Positions 56,536 through 64,000 of a stretch of DNA of 64,000 nucleotides are shown here, piece after piece. The stretch is from Porcincola sp002392705 (GTDB taxonomy: Bacteria > Bacillota > Clostridia > Lachnospirales > Lachnospiraceae), in assembly GCA_946620695.1 (NCBI GenBank), contig CAMONU010000003.1, positions 1 to 64,000 on the forward strand, written 5' to 3'. The notes beneath the pieces were generated by a model. That model had not been told where the DNA came from and searched no databases. It saw only the letters and a list, made by a program, of their open reading frames with translations. How positions within the stretch are numbered: position 1 is the first letter of the stretch; every line of letters starts with the position of its first letter. The position numbers were made by a program, and so were the translations under genes.

Positions 56536-58035
56536 TTACATCTTCTCTGATCCGTCAGTGAGAAGCGAACAGGCTTTCCGGGAAAAGGTCCGGGCAAGCT
56601 TGCGCATTCTGAAGCTGCGCACAGCAGGGGATACCGAACGGTAAGCGGGATAACGGGGCAGTTCATATGAGTCTTCATATCTGCGCAGGATCTCCTCCAT
56701 GAGGATCCCGCCCCTGCGCTTCAGGCACAGGCTTTCCATGGCGCCGCTCAGCTTTTCCCGGAAGGCCTCATCCTCGGAACGGACAGCCGCCACATAATGG
56801 TCCTCAAACAGACAGACCGCCCGGCTGCCGGTCTGAACGGATACTCCGCCCTGGAGCCGGATCAGCTTCGAAGCCATTCTCCGGCCGGTGATAATGCAGT
56901 CAATCTCCCCGTATCTGAGGGCCTGCAGCGCATCCCAGTCGGAGCTGTAGACCGTAATCCCGCTTCCCGGAAGGTCATAATGGGAAGTCCAGTTATCCTC
57001 TCCGAAGAGAGAAAGCACGCCGGCTTTTTTTCCCTGCAGCGCGAAAGGATAGGGCATGGTGACAGAAGGTTCTTCCTCCTTTGCCAGAACCACCGCCTGA
57101 TAACTGAGATAGGGCCGGGTAAATGCGATTCCTTCCGTTTCCTCCCCCCATCTTCCAAGCTTCACAAGGCCTCCGGGCAGACGCGGGTTTTCATAGCGCT
57201 CAAGAAGAATCCCTCCCATCACAAGGTCAACTTCCCCTGCGAGCAGGGCCTGCATCGCCTCTTTCTCTGAAGCGTATGCACGGAACTGAAGAAGCATGTG
57301 CAGATACGCAGCAATCTGGACGGCGGTGTCAAGGTCAATGCCGGAAAACTCTGTATAATCGGGATAAACCGCGTCTTCCGGTATCCAGGCAAAGGGATAG
57401 CTGCTGCCGGCAATGCCGACTGTCAGGCAGCCGTCATCCCCGGGCTCCCATCCCTCTTCCGTATCTGCCTCCATATCCTCCGGCAGGACCAGAAAGAGTT
57501 CATCGCTTACATCGATCTGCGGTCCTGACTGTGCTGCCGGACCTTCTTCCGTCTCACTGATACTGCACATCTGCTCTTCCCGGCTCATACCGCCGGACTC
57601 ACCTGCAGAGCCCCTGCTGCCGGATAATTCGGCTGCAAGGTCCGGCGTGCCGGATATATAGGCCGGAATGTCTGTTGCTGTGTGTCGATCCTCTTTTGCA
57701 GTATTATTATGCATTTCTGCAAAGTTCTGCTCCGTCTCCGTTTCCTCAGCATCATCTTCAGGGTCCGCCCAGGCCCTCCCATAAAGAAGGAAGCCGCCTT
57801 CAGCTGAAAACGCTCCATTCTCCGGGCGGCTGCCTGTCTCAGCTGCGGTCTCTTTTCCCAACGCAAATAAAGCTGCCTGCGATGACATGTCCGCAAGCAG
57901 CGCTGCCGCCAGAATAAATGAAAAAACCGGTGCCGGATGACGGAAACAAAGCCGCATCAGCTTTCTGTATGCGGACTTTACACGGCACCGGATCCCGGTT
58001 CTGTTTCTTCTCACTGCTGTAATCCTCAATTTCAC
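56536..58035 (-). CDS. Membrane-anchored family-3 solute-binding-like protein
   Basis: From GTG 58035 the product is 499 residues: basic N-terminus, one membrane segment (F-S-F-I-L-A-A-A-L-L-A), a long acidic Ser/Glu linker, then a family 3 binding domain (C-L-T-V-G-I-A-G-S-S-Y-P-F-A; F-S-G-I-D-L-D-T-A-V; E-V-D-L-V-M-G-G). Such domains normally sit on sensor kinases or cyclases or serve ABC importers; neither is adjacent. Start uncertain: GTG 58104 overlaps the Shine-Dalgarno of a short upstream frame. Confidence 0.75.
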   Translation of the reverse strand: MKLRITAVRRNRTGIRCRVKSAYRKLMRLCFRHPAPVFSFILAAALLADMSSQAALFALGKETAAETGSRPENGAFSAEGGFLLYGRAWADPEDDAEETETEQNFAEMHNNTAKEDRHTATDIPAYISGTPDLAAELSGSRGSAGESGGMSREEQMCSISETEEGPAAQSGPQIDVSDELFLVLPEDMEADTEEGWEPGDDGCLTVGIAGSSYPFAWIPEDAVYPDYTEFSGIDLDTAVQIAAYLHMLLQFRAYASEKEAMQALLAGEVDLVMGGILLERYENPRLPGGLVKLGRWGEETEGIAFTRPYLSYQAVVLAKEEEPSVTMPYPFALQGKKAGVLSLFGEDNWTSHYDLPGSGITVYSSDWDALQALRYGEIDCIITGRRMASKLIRLQGGVSVQTGSRAVCLFEDHYVAAVRSEDEAFREKLSGAMESLCLKRRGGILMEEILRRYEDSYELPRYPAYRSVSPAVRSFRMRKLARTFSRKACSLLTDGSEKM

Positions 58036-58085
58036 CAGTATTTCCCTGTCTTCCCTGTTATCCCGGTTCTTAAGCTGCAGAGCAT
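58032..58085 (-). CDS. Possible 17-residue upstream reading frame
   Basis: ATG 58085 follows AAGGGAGG at 8 nt, the best Shine-Dalgarno in the leader. The frame has 17 codons and its TGA overlaps the GTG start of the downstream gene (GTGA). This geometry suggests a coupled leader peptide. Confidence 0.35.
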   Translation of the reverse strand: MLCSLRTGITGKTGKYW

Positions 58086-58169
58086 AAAGCAGGCCTCCCT
58101 TCACCTGATATAATGCAGCAGCATCCCGCCTGTGCAGGGCTTTAACACAGCCGCCGAACGGCTTTTCTT

Positions 58170-58198
58170 ATGTTATCATTCATTTGCCGGTCAGTCAA
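58170..58198 (-). promoter_or_regulatory. Promoter of the membrane-anchored binding protein
   Basis: Minus strand TTGACT, 17 bp, TAACAT, then a small AGCCG / CGGCT hairpin. Confidence 0.6.
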
Positions 58199-58334
58199 TG
58201 AAAGAAAACAGCATCGTATTCTTGCTGTTTCTATGCTAAAATCTCAGTAGCTGAGTCTGGAAAAGGTTAGTTCATAAGAGCAGCTGAAAGAATACCGTTT
58301 GCGGACAAAAATTCCTGTGGGAGGTGGCAAAGCG

Positions 58335-59933
58335 ATGTATTATGTATTGAATCATGAACAGATGCAGGCATGTGACCGTCTGACGACCGAACGCATGGGG
58401 GTTCCGTCCCTGGTCCTCATGGAGCGGGCGGCGCTCGCTGTATTTGACGTTATCTGCAGCAGATATCCGGACTGCCGCCGCGTTCTTATTCTGTGCGGAA
58501 GCGGCAACAACGGGGGCGACGGCTTCGCCCTGGCCCGCCTGCTGCTTCTGAAAGGCATCCGGGCGGATGTTCTCTTTGTCGGGAAACACGCGTCCATGAC
58601 AGAACAGACCCGCACGGAATGCGCGATCTTTGAAAACTACGGAGGCACCCTTCTGCCGGATGACGCGCCGCTCAAGGATTACGACCTGATCGCAGACGCG
58701 CTGTTCGGGATCGGGCTGAGCCGGGATATCATCGGACGCTACGCCGATCTGATCCGGGCTGTGAACCGGATGGACACCCCCGTGATCTCCATCGATATTC
58801 CGTCCGGCATCTCCGCCGATGACGGGCAGGTACGCGGTACCGCGGTCAGAGCAGACTGCACGGTAACATTTGCCTTCCGCAAGATCGGGCAGATTCTCTA
58901 TCCGGGAGCGGAATACTGCGGTGAGCTGATCCTGCGCGACGTCGGGATAACCGACATCGGCCTTTCCTGCGCCTCTTCCGCAGACAGAGCCTTCTCCGGC
59001 AATGACGGCAAAGGCAGAGAAGATCTCCCCGGCAGTGCAGAAGATCCTGATACAGGAGCATCAGATGGCCTGCCCGTAAGCCGGGAACCTGTCTGCGTAC
59101 CGGAGGTATCCGACCTTGCGTCACTCCTTCCCAGGCGCAGATCCGACGCAAACAAGGGAACATACGGAAAACTGCTCCTTATAGCGGGAAAGGACAACAT
59201 GGCAGGGGCTGCCGTCATGGCGGGTGAGGCCGCCTGCCGGACAGGATGCGGCCTGGTCTGTGTCTGCTCCCACGAAAAGAACCGGATGATCATCCAGAGC
59301 AGGCTGCCGGAAGCCCTGTTTGTCCCGTGGGACGAAGACCTCCGTCCCTGGCTGAACTGGGCGGATGCCATCGCCATCGGACCGGGGCTGGGCAAAACAG
59401 CCAGAAGCCTGGAGCTGCTCACGCAGGTTCTCAGAGACTGGCACGGCTCCCTGGTCATCGATGCGGATGCGCTGAATCTTCTGGCTGAGAATCCTGAACT
59501 GATTCCCCTCGCCGGAAACCGGGCTGTCTTTACGCCTCATCCCGGCGAGATGGGAAGACTTGCCGGCTGTCCCGCTGCTGAAGCCGCCGCGCTGCCGATT
59601 CCGGCAGCGGAAAGCTACAGCCGCAGACACAGCTGCATTCTTGTTCTGAAAGGTGCCCGCACCGTTGTCACAGACGGATCCGACACCATGATCAGCACTT
59701 TCGGTAATGAAGGGATGGCCACCGGCGGCTCCGGAGATACCCTGACCGGAATCGTGGGAAGCCTCCTCGCACAGGGCCTGACCCCGTTCGATGCCGCGAG
59801 GGCAGGCGTATGCCTGCACGGTCTTGCCGGTGACGCCGCGGCAGATACACTGGGAAGCTGCAGTATGCTGGCAGGGGATATCCCCCGCTTTCTTCCCCAG
59901 GTCTTCCGGGCAGTCAGACAGGCGGGAAAATAA
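58335..59933 (+). CDS. nnr: Bifunctional NAD(P)HX epimerase/ADP-dependent dehydratase
   Basis: A 532-residue fusion. The N-terminal epimerase (YjeF_N, about 1-215) has C-G-S-G-N-N-G-G-D-G-F-A near 55-66; the C-terminal ribokinase-like dehydratase (about 260-530) has F-T-P-H-P-G-E-M and G-G-S-G-D-T-L-T-G. It repairs hydrated NADH and NADPH. ATG 58335 (M-Y-Y-V-L-N-H) has GGGAGG at 9 nt. The linker at about 215-255 is long and acidic. Confidence 0.93.
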   Translation: MYYVLNHEQMQACDRLTTERMGVPSLVLMERAALAVFDVICSRYPDCRRVLILCGSGNNGGDGFALARLLLLKGIRADVLFVGKHASMTEQTRTECAIFENYGGTLLPDDAPLKDYDLIADALFGIGLSRDIIGRYADLIRAVNRMDTPVISIDIPSGISADDGQVRGTAVRADCTVTFAFRKIGQILYPGAEYCGELILRDVGITDIGLSCASSADRAFSGNDGKGREDLPGSAEDPDTGASDGLPVSREPVCVPEVSDLASLLPRRRSDANKGTYGKLLLIAGKDNMAGAAVMAGEAACRTGCGLVCVCSHEKNRMIIQSRLPEALFVPWDEDLRPWLNWADAIAIGPGLGKTARSLELLTQVLRDWHGSLVIDADALNLLAENPELIPLAGNRAVFTPHPGEMGRLAGCPAAEAAALPIPAAESYSRRHSCILVLKGARTVVTDGSDTMISTFGNEGMATGGSGDTLTGIVGSLLAQGLTPFDAARAGVCLHGLAGDAAADTLGSCSMLAGDIPRFLPQVFRAVRQAGK

Positions 59934-59959
59934 AGCCATCTATTCTCCGGTCTCTGACA

Positions 59960-59993
59960 AAGCCAGCCGGCACGTTTCCGTGCCGGCTGGCTT
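59960..59993. terminator. Bidirectional terminator between nnr and fur-like gene
   Basis: Perfect 15-bp AAGCCAGCCGGCACG / CGTGCCGGCTGGCTT with a 4-nt loop. Confidence 0.85.
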
Positions 59994-60000
59994 ATCATTC

Positions 60001-60498
60001 TTAACTGTCTGTACAGCTGTCCCCGGGATCCGCCGGCTCAAAGCCGCGCTGCCCCGCATCTTTAATCACCGCATCCGAGATCGATATCCCTGTCACCTCT
60101 GCGCTGCCGTCCCGTAGATATCCGCAGGTCTTCAATCCGCTCCGGATAATCTTTTTCCACTCCTCCGCGTCAAAGCTGAACTTTGTCTGATCGCTCATCT
60201 GAACCGTACAGAAATAACCGTCATTGGAAAAGAAATGTCTCGGAATCCTGTACATGTTCTTCCTGCTGATCAGTCCGATCTCTTCAAGCAGGTTCACCAT
60301 GCGGTATACCGTGGCAAACCCTACGGAGGCATCTTTCTTTCTAGCAGCAGTGTAGATCTCCTTGCTCGAAGTACAGCTGCCCTCCAGAATCACATCCAGA
60401 ATCCGCTCTCTTTGTCTGGTAATACGGAATCCCTGTTCTCTCAATCGCTCTATCACAGCCTGCTTTTCAAGATAATCTCTGTCTCTGTCGTTCCCCAT
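60001..60498 (-). CDS. Fur-family regulator without the usual metal ligands
   Basis: The 165 residues have the Fur winged helix (F-R-I-T-R-Q-R-E-R-I-L near 24-34; A-S-V-G-F-A-T-V-Y-R-M-V-N near 57-69). The C-terminal domain lacks the H-x-H and CxxC sites: the region reads R-H-F-F-S-N-D-G-Y-F-C-T-V-Q. Metal sensing therefore looks altered or lost. Start ATG 60498. Confidence 0.85.
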   Translation of the reverse strand: MGNDRDRDYLEKQAVIERLREQGFRITRQRERILDVILEGSCTSSKEIYTAARKKDASVGFATVYRMVNLLEEIGLISRKNMYRIPRHFFSNDGYFCTVQMSDQTKFSFDAEEWKKIIRSGLKTCGYLRDGSAEVTGISISDAVIKDAGQRGFEPADPGDSCTDS

Positions 60499-60551
60499 CC
60501 TGTCAATTATCTCCGTCTTCTGCTCAGTTCCTGTTCACGAGTCTCTCTGCT

Positions 60552-61469
60552 TCAGAAATCCTGCGGATATACGCCCTTGTTTTTCAGTTCCTGCACAGCC
60601 TGTTCAAAATCGGCCTTATCCTGCTGGTAGGTAATACCGTGCCAGATATCCGGCGTTGTAAGCACCCGGACGCGCGCCTTCCCTTCCCGCATCAGGTCAT
60701 TGACCACAAAGGGAAGGAAAAACTCACATTTCAGAGGATTCTTTTCCAGATTCTCCCTGAGGAAAAGAGGAAAACGCTCCTTCAGTTCCTTCATGAAATC
60801 CGCAGGAAATCCCCATACATTCATCGACACAATGGAATCAGGATCCACACCGGTCCAGCTCGCCCCGTCGTCCTCGCTGAAAGCGGCGCCTTCCTCAGTG
60901 CGGATGATTCTGGTTCTCTCCACGATCGTCTCCAGATAACCGTCCGAACTGGTGGTGCAGAGACCTCTGGACACAGAACCGTTCTCCGTAAGCGTATTCT
61001 TCAGCAGATAACCGATCATCACATACTGGTCATGACGCTTTTCCTCCTGCATCTTCACCAGATAGTCGTAGATAAGCCGGAAAGCATGCTCTCCGTAATA
61101 ATCGTCCGCATTGATCACAGCGAAAGGCCCGTCCGTCACGGAAGCCGCGCTCAGCACTGCGTGGCCGGTGCCCCAGGGTTTTGTCCTCCCCTCCGGTACA
61201 CCGAAACCTTCCGGAAGATCGGAGAGTTCCTGAAAGACATACCTTACCTTCATCTTCCTGCTCACCCGGTCCCCGATCGCATCCCGGAAAAGCTGTTCAT
61301 TCTCCCGGCGGATGATAAAAACAACTTCCTCAAAGCCTGCTTTCTGCGCATCATAAATGGAAAAATCCATAATGATATGCCCTTCCCGGTCCACGGGATC
61401 AATCTGCTTCAGACCGCCGTACCTGCTTCCCATGCCTGCGGCCATGATTACCAGCACTGGTTTTTTCAT
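60552..61469 (-). CDS. Sugar-1-phosphate nucleotidyltransferase-like protein
   Basis: The 305 residues start M-K-K-P-V-L-V-I-M-A-A-G-M-G-S-R-Y-G with the nucleotide loop, followed by N-A-D-D-Y-Y-G near 117 for metal and nucleotide binding. No beta-helix domain. Substrate unknown. ATG 61469 has AGGAGG 11 nt upstream. Confidence 0.87.
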   Translation of the reverse strand: MKKPVLVIMAAGMGSRYGGLKQIDPVDREGHIIMDFSIYDAQKAGFEEVVFIIRRENEQLFRDAIGDRVSRKMKVRYVFQELSDLPEGFGVPEGRTKPWGTGHAVLSAASVTDGPFAVINADDYYGEHAFRLIYDYLVKMQEEKRHDQYVMIGYLLKNTLTENGSVSRGLCTTSSDGYLETIVERTRIIRTEEGAAFSEDDGASWTGVDPDSIVSMNVWGFPADFMKELKERFPLFLRENLEKNPLKCEFFLPFVVNDLMREGKARVRVLTTPDIWHGITYQQDKADFEQAVQELKNKGVYPQDF

Positions 61470-61560
61470 AATCGTCCAATCCTCCTGCTCTGCCTTCTGC
61501 AAACTTCATAATTATAGCATATCTCCCCGGCTTTGTCTTTATACCCGTAAATGCCGCTGC

Positions 61561-61655
61561 TCTATTCACGGCCTGTCTGAAATCAGCTTCCGGTTCATTG
61601 TGCCTGCAGAATAACAGTTTTTAAATTTCAAATAAAGCCTGCGAAGCAGGAATTC
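61561..61655. repeat. Family A element, copy 6
   Basis: TCTATTCACGGCC, internal hairpin arms, then GCCTGCGAAGCAGGAA as in the full copy, where it is truncated. The promoter of the next gene begins 15 bp later. Confidence 0.8.
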
Positions 61656-61669
61656 CGCGCGGCGGACTT

Positions 61670-61698
61670 TTGCAGAGCGTCTCACTCTGTGCTATGAT
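61670..61698 (+). promoter_or_regulatory. Promoter directly abutting the YprB-like start codon
   Basis: TTGCAG, 17 bp, TATGAT; only 6 nt separate the -10 from ATG 61705. Confidence 0.6.
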
Positions 61699-61704
61699 AC
61701 TGGC

Positions 61705-63048
61705 ATGATTATAAAACAGTATGATGCCGTATGCGATGAGCGTTACCTGACTGCATACGGCCTGAACCCGGAAAAAACGCTCTATTTTGATATTGAAAGC
61801 ACGGGATTGAGTCCTGCACGTTCCCATCTCTACCTGATCGGGGCCGCGGTTAAAAATCCTTCTGCCGCAGAGGAGAACAGGGCAGAGGCGCCGTGGACCG
61901 TATATCAGTATTTTTCAGAAGCAGGCTCTGAGGAGGCAGAAATACTTGCTCTTTTCAGCAGGCTCTGCAGGAACTGCAGCACACTGGTCCAGTTCAACGG
62001 CGACCGCTTTGATATCCCATACCTGAAGGGCCGGGCTGAGGCGCTCGGTATGCCATCACCCCTGGAAGGCATGCAGACACTGGATCTGTACCGGGAAATC
62101 CGTCCCCTGAAACAGATGCTGGGGCTGAAAAAACTGAACCAGAAAACAGTGGAAGACTTCCTCGGAATCGAACGGCAGGACCGCTGGTCGGGAAGAGAAC
62201 TGATCGATGTGTATCGATCTTACAGAGACAGGCGGGACATCCTCTCCGAAGCGGACCGGAACCGGGAGCGTCTCTCCATGCTTCTGCTCCACAACTATGA
62301 GGACGTTCTGGGAATGCTGAAGCTCACTCCGCTGCTGTCCTACCCCCTTCTGCTGAACAGCATGTCTCCTGCAGCCGCTGCAGGACTGCAGACAGAGGTG
62401 CGGGGAAAAGATGATCTGAACGTGTCCTTCTGTCTGGATCTGCCTGTGCCGGTCCCGGTCCGGAGCCACGTCAGCTGCTCTCCGGAATCTGCCGCAATCT
62501 GCCGGGAGATTTCTGCCGGCGCTGCCATTGAAAAGCCTGCCGGAGATTGCCCGGAAAACGGTACCGGTGCCCTGCGCGGCGATCCTTCCGGAAAATGCCC
62601 GGACGACGATAACATCGTCCGGCACGGCAATCCTTGTGCGCATTCCGGGCAGGACATCCCCTTTGAAAGAGGCCGGGAAATCTGGTCCGTATCCGCGGAG
62701 GGGACTAAGGTTCGGCTGCGGATTCCCTTCCGTGAAGGCACCCTCCGCCATTTCTTTAAGGATTATAAGAATTATTACTATCTTCCGGAAGAGGATACCG
62801 CTCTGCACAGATCTGTAGCAGCTTTCGTCGATCCCTCGCACCGCAGAAAGGCATCCGCCGACAACTGTTATGTAAAAAAGCAGGGGCTTTTCCTCCCCCA
62901 GCCGGCGGAACTCTGCCAGCCGGCCTTCCGCGACGCCTGCAGGGACCGGCTTTCCTGGTTCGAATGGGAAAAGCAGCCTTCAGAGAATCCGGATCTGTTT
63001 TCTTTCTACATCCATTCTCTGGTCCGCGCCGCATTCATGGATAAATAA
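61705..63048 (+). CDS. YprB-like RNase H-fold 3'-5' exonuclease
   Basis: The 447 residues have DEDD-type motifs: F-D-I-E-S-T-G with Asp29 and Glu31, F-N-G-D-R-F-D-I-P-Y near 98-107, and H-N-Y-E-D-V-L-G near 195. The nuclease covers about 1-220. About 225-330 is a low-complexity insertion rich in Pro, Cys and Gly, and the C-terminal domain has Y-K-N-Y-Y-Y-L-P. The substrate is unknown. No Shine-Dalgarno is visible and the promoter suggests a leaderless mRNA. Confidence 0.87.
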   Translation: MIIKQYDAVCDERYLTAYGLNPEKTLYFDIESTGLSPARSHLYLIGAAVKNPSAAEENRAEAPWTVYQYFSEAGSEEAEILALFSRLCRNCSTLVQFNGDRFDIPYLKGRAEALGMPSPLEGMQTLDLYREIRPLKQMLGLKKLNQKTVEDFLGIERQDRWSGRELIDVYRSYRDRRDILSEADRNRERLSMLLLHNYEDVLGMLKLTPLLSYPLLLNSMSPAAAAGLQTEVRGKDDLNVSFCLDLPVPVPVRSHVSCSPESAAICREISAGAAIEKPAGDCPENGTGALRGDPSGKCPDDDNIVRHGNPCAHSGQDIPFERGREIWSVSAEGTKVRLRIPFREGTLRHFFKDYKNYYYLPEEDTALHRSVAAFVDPSHRRKASADNCYVKKQGLFLPQPAELCQPAFRDACRDRLSWFEWEKQPSENPDLFSFYIHSLVRAAFMDK

Positions 63049-63061
63049 TGAGCGCGAAAAA

Positions 63062-63087
63062 AACCGGGAAGCTTTCGCTTCCCGGTT
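63062..63087. terminator. Bidirectional terminator
   Basis: Perfect AACCGGGAAGC / GCTTCCCGGTT, 4-nt loop, between the convergent nuclease and S1 genes. Confidence 0.85.
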
Positions 63088-63108
63088 CATCTTTTCTTCT
63101 GTCCGAAA

Positions 63109-64000
63109 TTACTCTTCGGTCTGTTCTTCCGGATATTCTTCCGCTTTCGGTGCCTGCGGCTCAAGAGCCTTCATGCTCAGGGAAATCTTGTGGCCATCGC
63201 CGTTGAAGTCAACGACCTTCGCCTCGATCTCCTGGTTCACCTTCAGAACATCAGACGGCTTGTCAACATGCTCGCGGGAGATCTGGGATACATGAAGCAG
63301 AGCGTCAACGCCCGGCTCAAGTTCAACAAATGCTCCGAAATCGGTCATACGGGCAACTCTTCCGGTGACTACTGTGCCGACGCTGTACTTCTCAGCAGCG
63401 TTGCGCCACGGATTCTCATCCGGGAACTTCATGGAAAGAGCGATCTTCTCGCCGTTGATATTCTTGATCAGAACTCTGACCTGTTCGCCAACCTTGAAGA
63501 CCTTCTTCGGGTTCTCCACATGACCCCAGCTCATCTCAGAGATATGAAGCAGTCCGTCTGCTCCGCCCAGATCGATGAATGCGCCGAAATCGGTAACATT
63601 CTTTACAACGCCTTCTGCAACGTCGCCGACGCTGATTCTGGAGAACAGTTCTTCCTGCATCGCTTTCTTACGCTCTACAAGCAGCTGCTTGCGGTCGCCG
63701 ATGATGCGGCGTCTGCGCGGATTGAACTCGGTTACAACGAACTCGATCTCCTGATCCTTGTACTTCTCGAGATTCTTCTCGTAAGTATCAGACACTAAGG
63801 ATGCCGGAATGAAAACACGTGCTCCGTCAACGACCACGGAAAGACCGCCGGACAGTACCTGAACTACCGGTGCTTTCAGAACTTCATGACTGTTAAACGC
63901 CTCTTCCAGCCTCTTGTTGCCTTTCTCAGCTGCAAGTCTCTTGTAGGTAAGAAGCGTCTGGCCCTCACCATCATTGACTTTCATAACCTTCGCTTCCATC
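63109..64000 (-). CDS. rpsA: S1 RNA-binding-domain protein, 5' end outside window
   Basis: Three S1 domains are visible (V-V-Q-V-L-S-G-G-L-S-V-V; V-V-K-N-V-T-D-F-G-A-F-I-D-L; V-A-R-M-T-D-F-G-A-F-V-E-L) after the end of another (V-M-K-V-N-D-G-E-G). The ATG at 63999 looks internal, since ribosomal S1 homologues have a further N-terminal S1 domain. In Clostridia this can also be the tail of an IspH-S1 fusion. It ends in an acidic Glu/Pro tail. Confidence 0.88.
   Translation of the reverse strand, partial: MEAKVMKVNDGEGQTLLTYKRLAAEKGNKRLEEAFNSHEVLKAPVVQVLSGGLSVVVDGARVFIPASLVSDTYEKNLEKYKDQEIEFVVTEFNPRRRRIIGDRKQLLVERKKAMQEELFSRISVGDVAEGVVKNVTDFGAFIDLGGADGLLHISEMSWGHVENPKKVFKVGEQVRVLIKNINGEKIALSMKFPDENPWRNAAEKYSVGTVVTGRVARMTDFGAFVELEPGVDALLHVSQISREHVDKPSDVLKVNQEIEAKVVDFNGDGHKISLSMKALEPQAPKAEEYPEEQTEE

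Overview
The window looks like chromosomal DNA of a moderately GC-rich gut-type anaerobe of the Clostridia, most likely Lachnospiraceae. The evidence is family-level: a Clostridium symbiosum-type glutamate dehydrogenase, a long PRPP synthetase, desulfoferrodoxin, a GlgC/GlgD pair, indolepyruvate:ferredoxin oxidoreductase next to phenylacetate-CoA ligase, and the order rplS-lepB-rbgA-lepB-like-rnhB-yraN-pgeF. Most genes lie on the minus strand. I saw no rRNA, tRNA, CRISPR array, prophage or transposase gene.

Layout. 0-7 kb: a truncated repeat-rich lipoprotein, then a minus-strand ABC importer operon (DUF3798-like binding protein, ATPase, two permeases, small anchored protein) of unknown substrate. 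7-9 kb: an acyl-CoA:acetate CoA-transferase coupled to a small Cys-motif protein. 9-12 kb: a secreted GH73 glucosaminidase (+) and gdhA (-) with a clear promoter, an operator-like palindrome and a structured leader. 12-20 kb: patatin-like lipase, fchA-folD (one-carbon metabolism), plsY, der, a radical-SAM DUF512 protein, and prs (+). 20-28 kb: the ribosome/secretion/housekeeping cluster (pgeF, yraN, rnhB, an apparently inactive signal peptidase, rbgA, lepB, rplS), then DUF1294 and eno. 28-39 kb: lipid kinase, HerA-like ATPase, then a sugar locus (AraC regulator, binding protein, two permeases, GH2 beta-galactosidase). 39-48 kb: a barstar/barnase-type pair, desulfoferrodoxin (+), prolyl-tRNA deacylase-like protein, COG0523 GTPase, nitroreductase, HD protein, glgC-glgD, AEC permease. 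48-55 kb: iorA-iorB-paaK-ACT operon and a MATE exporter on the plus strand. 55-64 kb: SH3 lipoprotein, glutathione peroxidase, a membrane-anchored solute-binding-like protein, a fused NAD(P)HX repair enzyme (+), an atypical Fur protein, a sugar nucleotidyltransferase, a YprB-like nuclease (+) that may be leaderless, and a truncated S1 protein.

The most unexpected layer is non-coding. At least three families of short interspersed elements fill the spacers. Family A has 14-bp perfect inverted ends in its one complete 191-bp copy, and five of six copies abut stop codons of minus-strand genes. Family B/C has ends built on GAAACACTGAT, often overlapping stop codons. Family D is a roughly 70-100 nt motif found four times in the 5' leaders of unrelated genes, with a small hairpin whose pairing is kept by compensating changes next to a Shine-Dalgarno-like sequence. 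Other points worth checking are a signal peptidase lacking both dyad residues, two genes whose last codons are duplicated downstream of the stop, a palindrome inside the gdhA promoter spacer, and two possibly leaderless reading frames.
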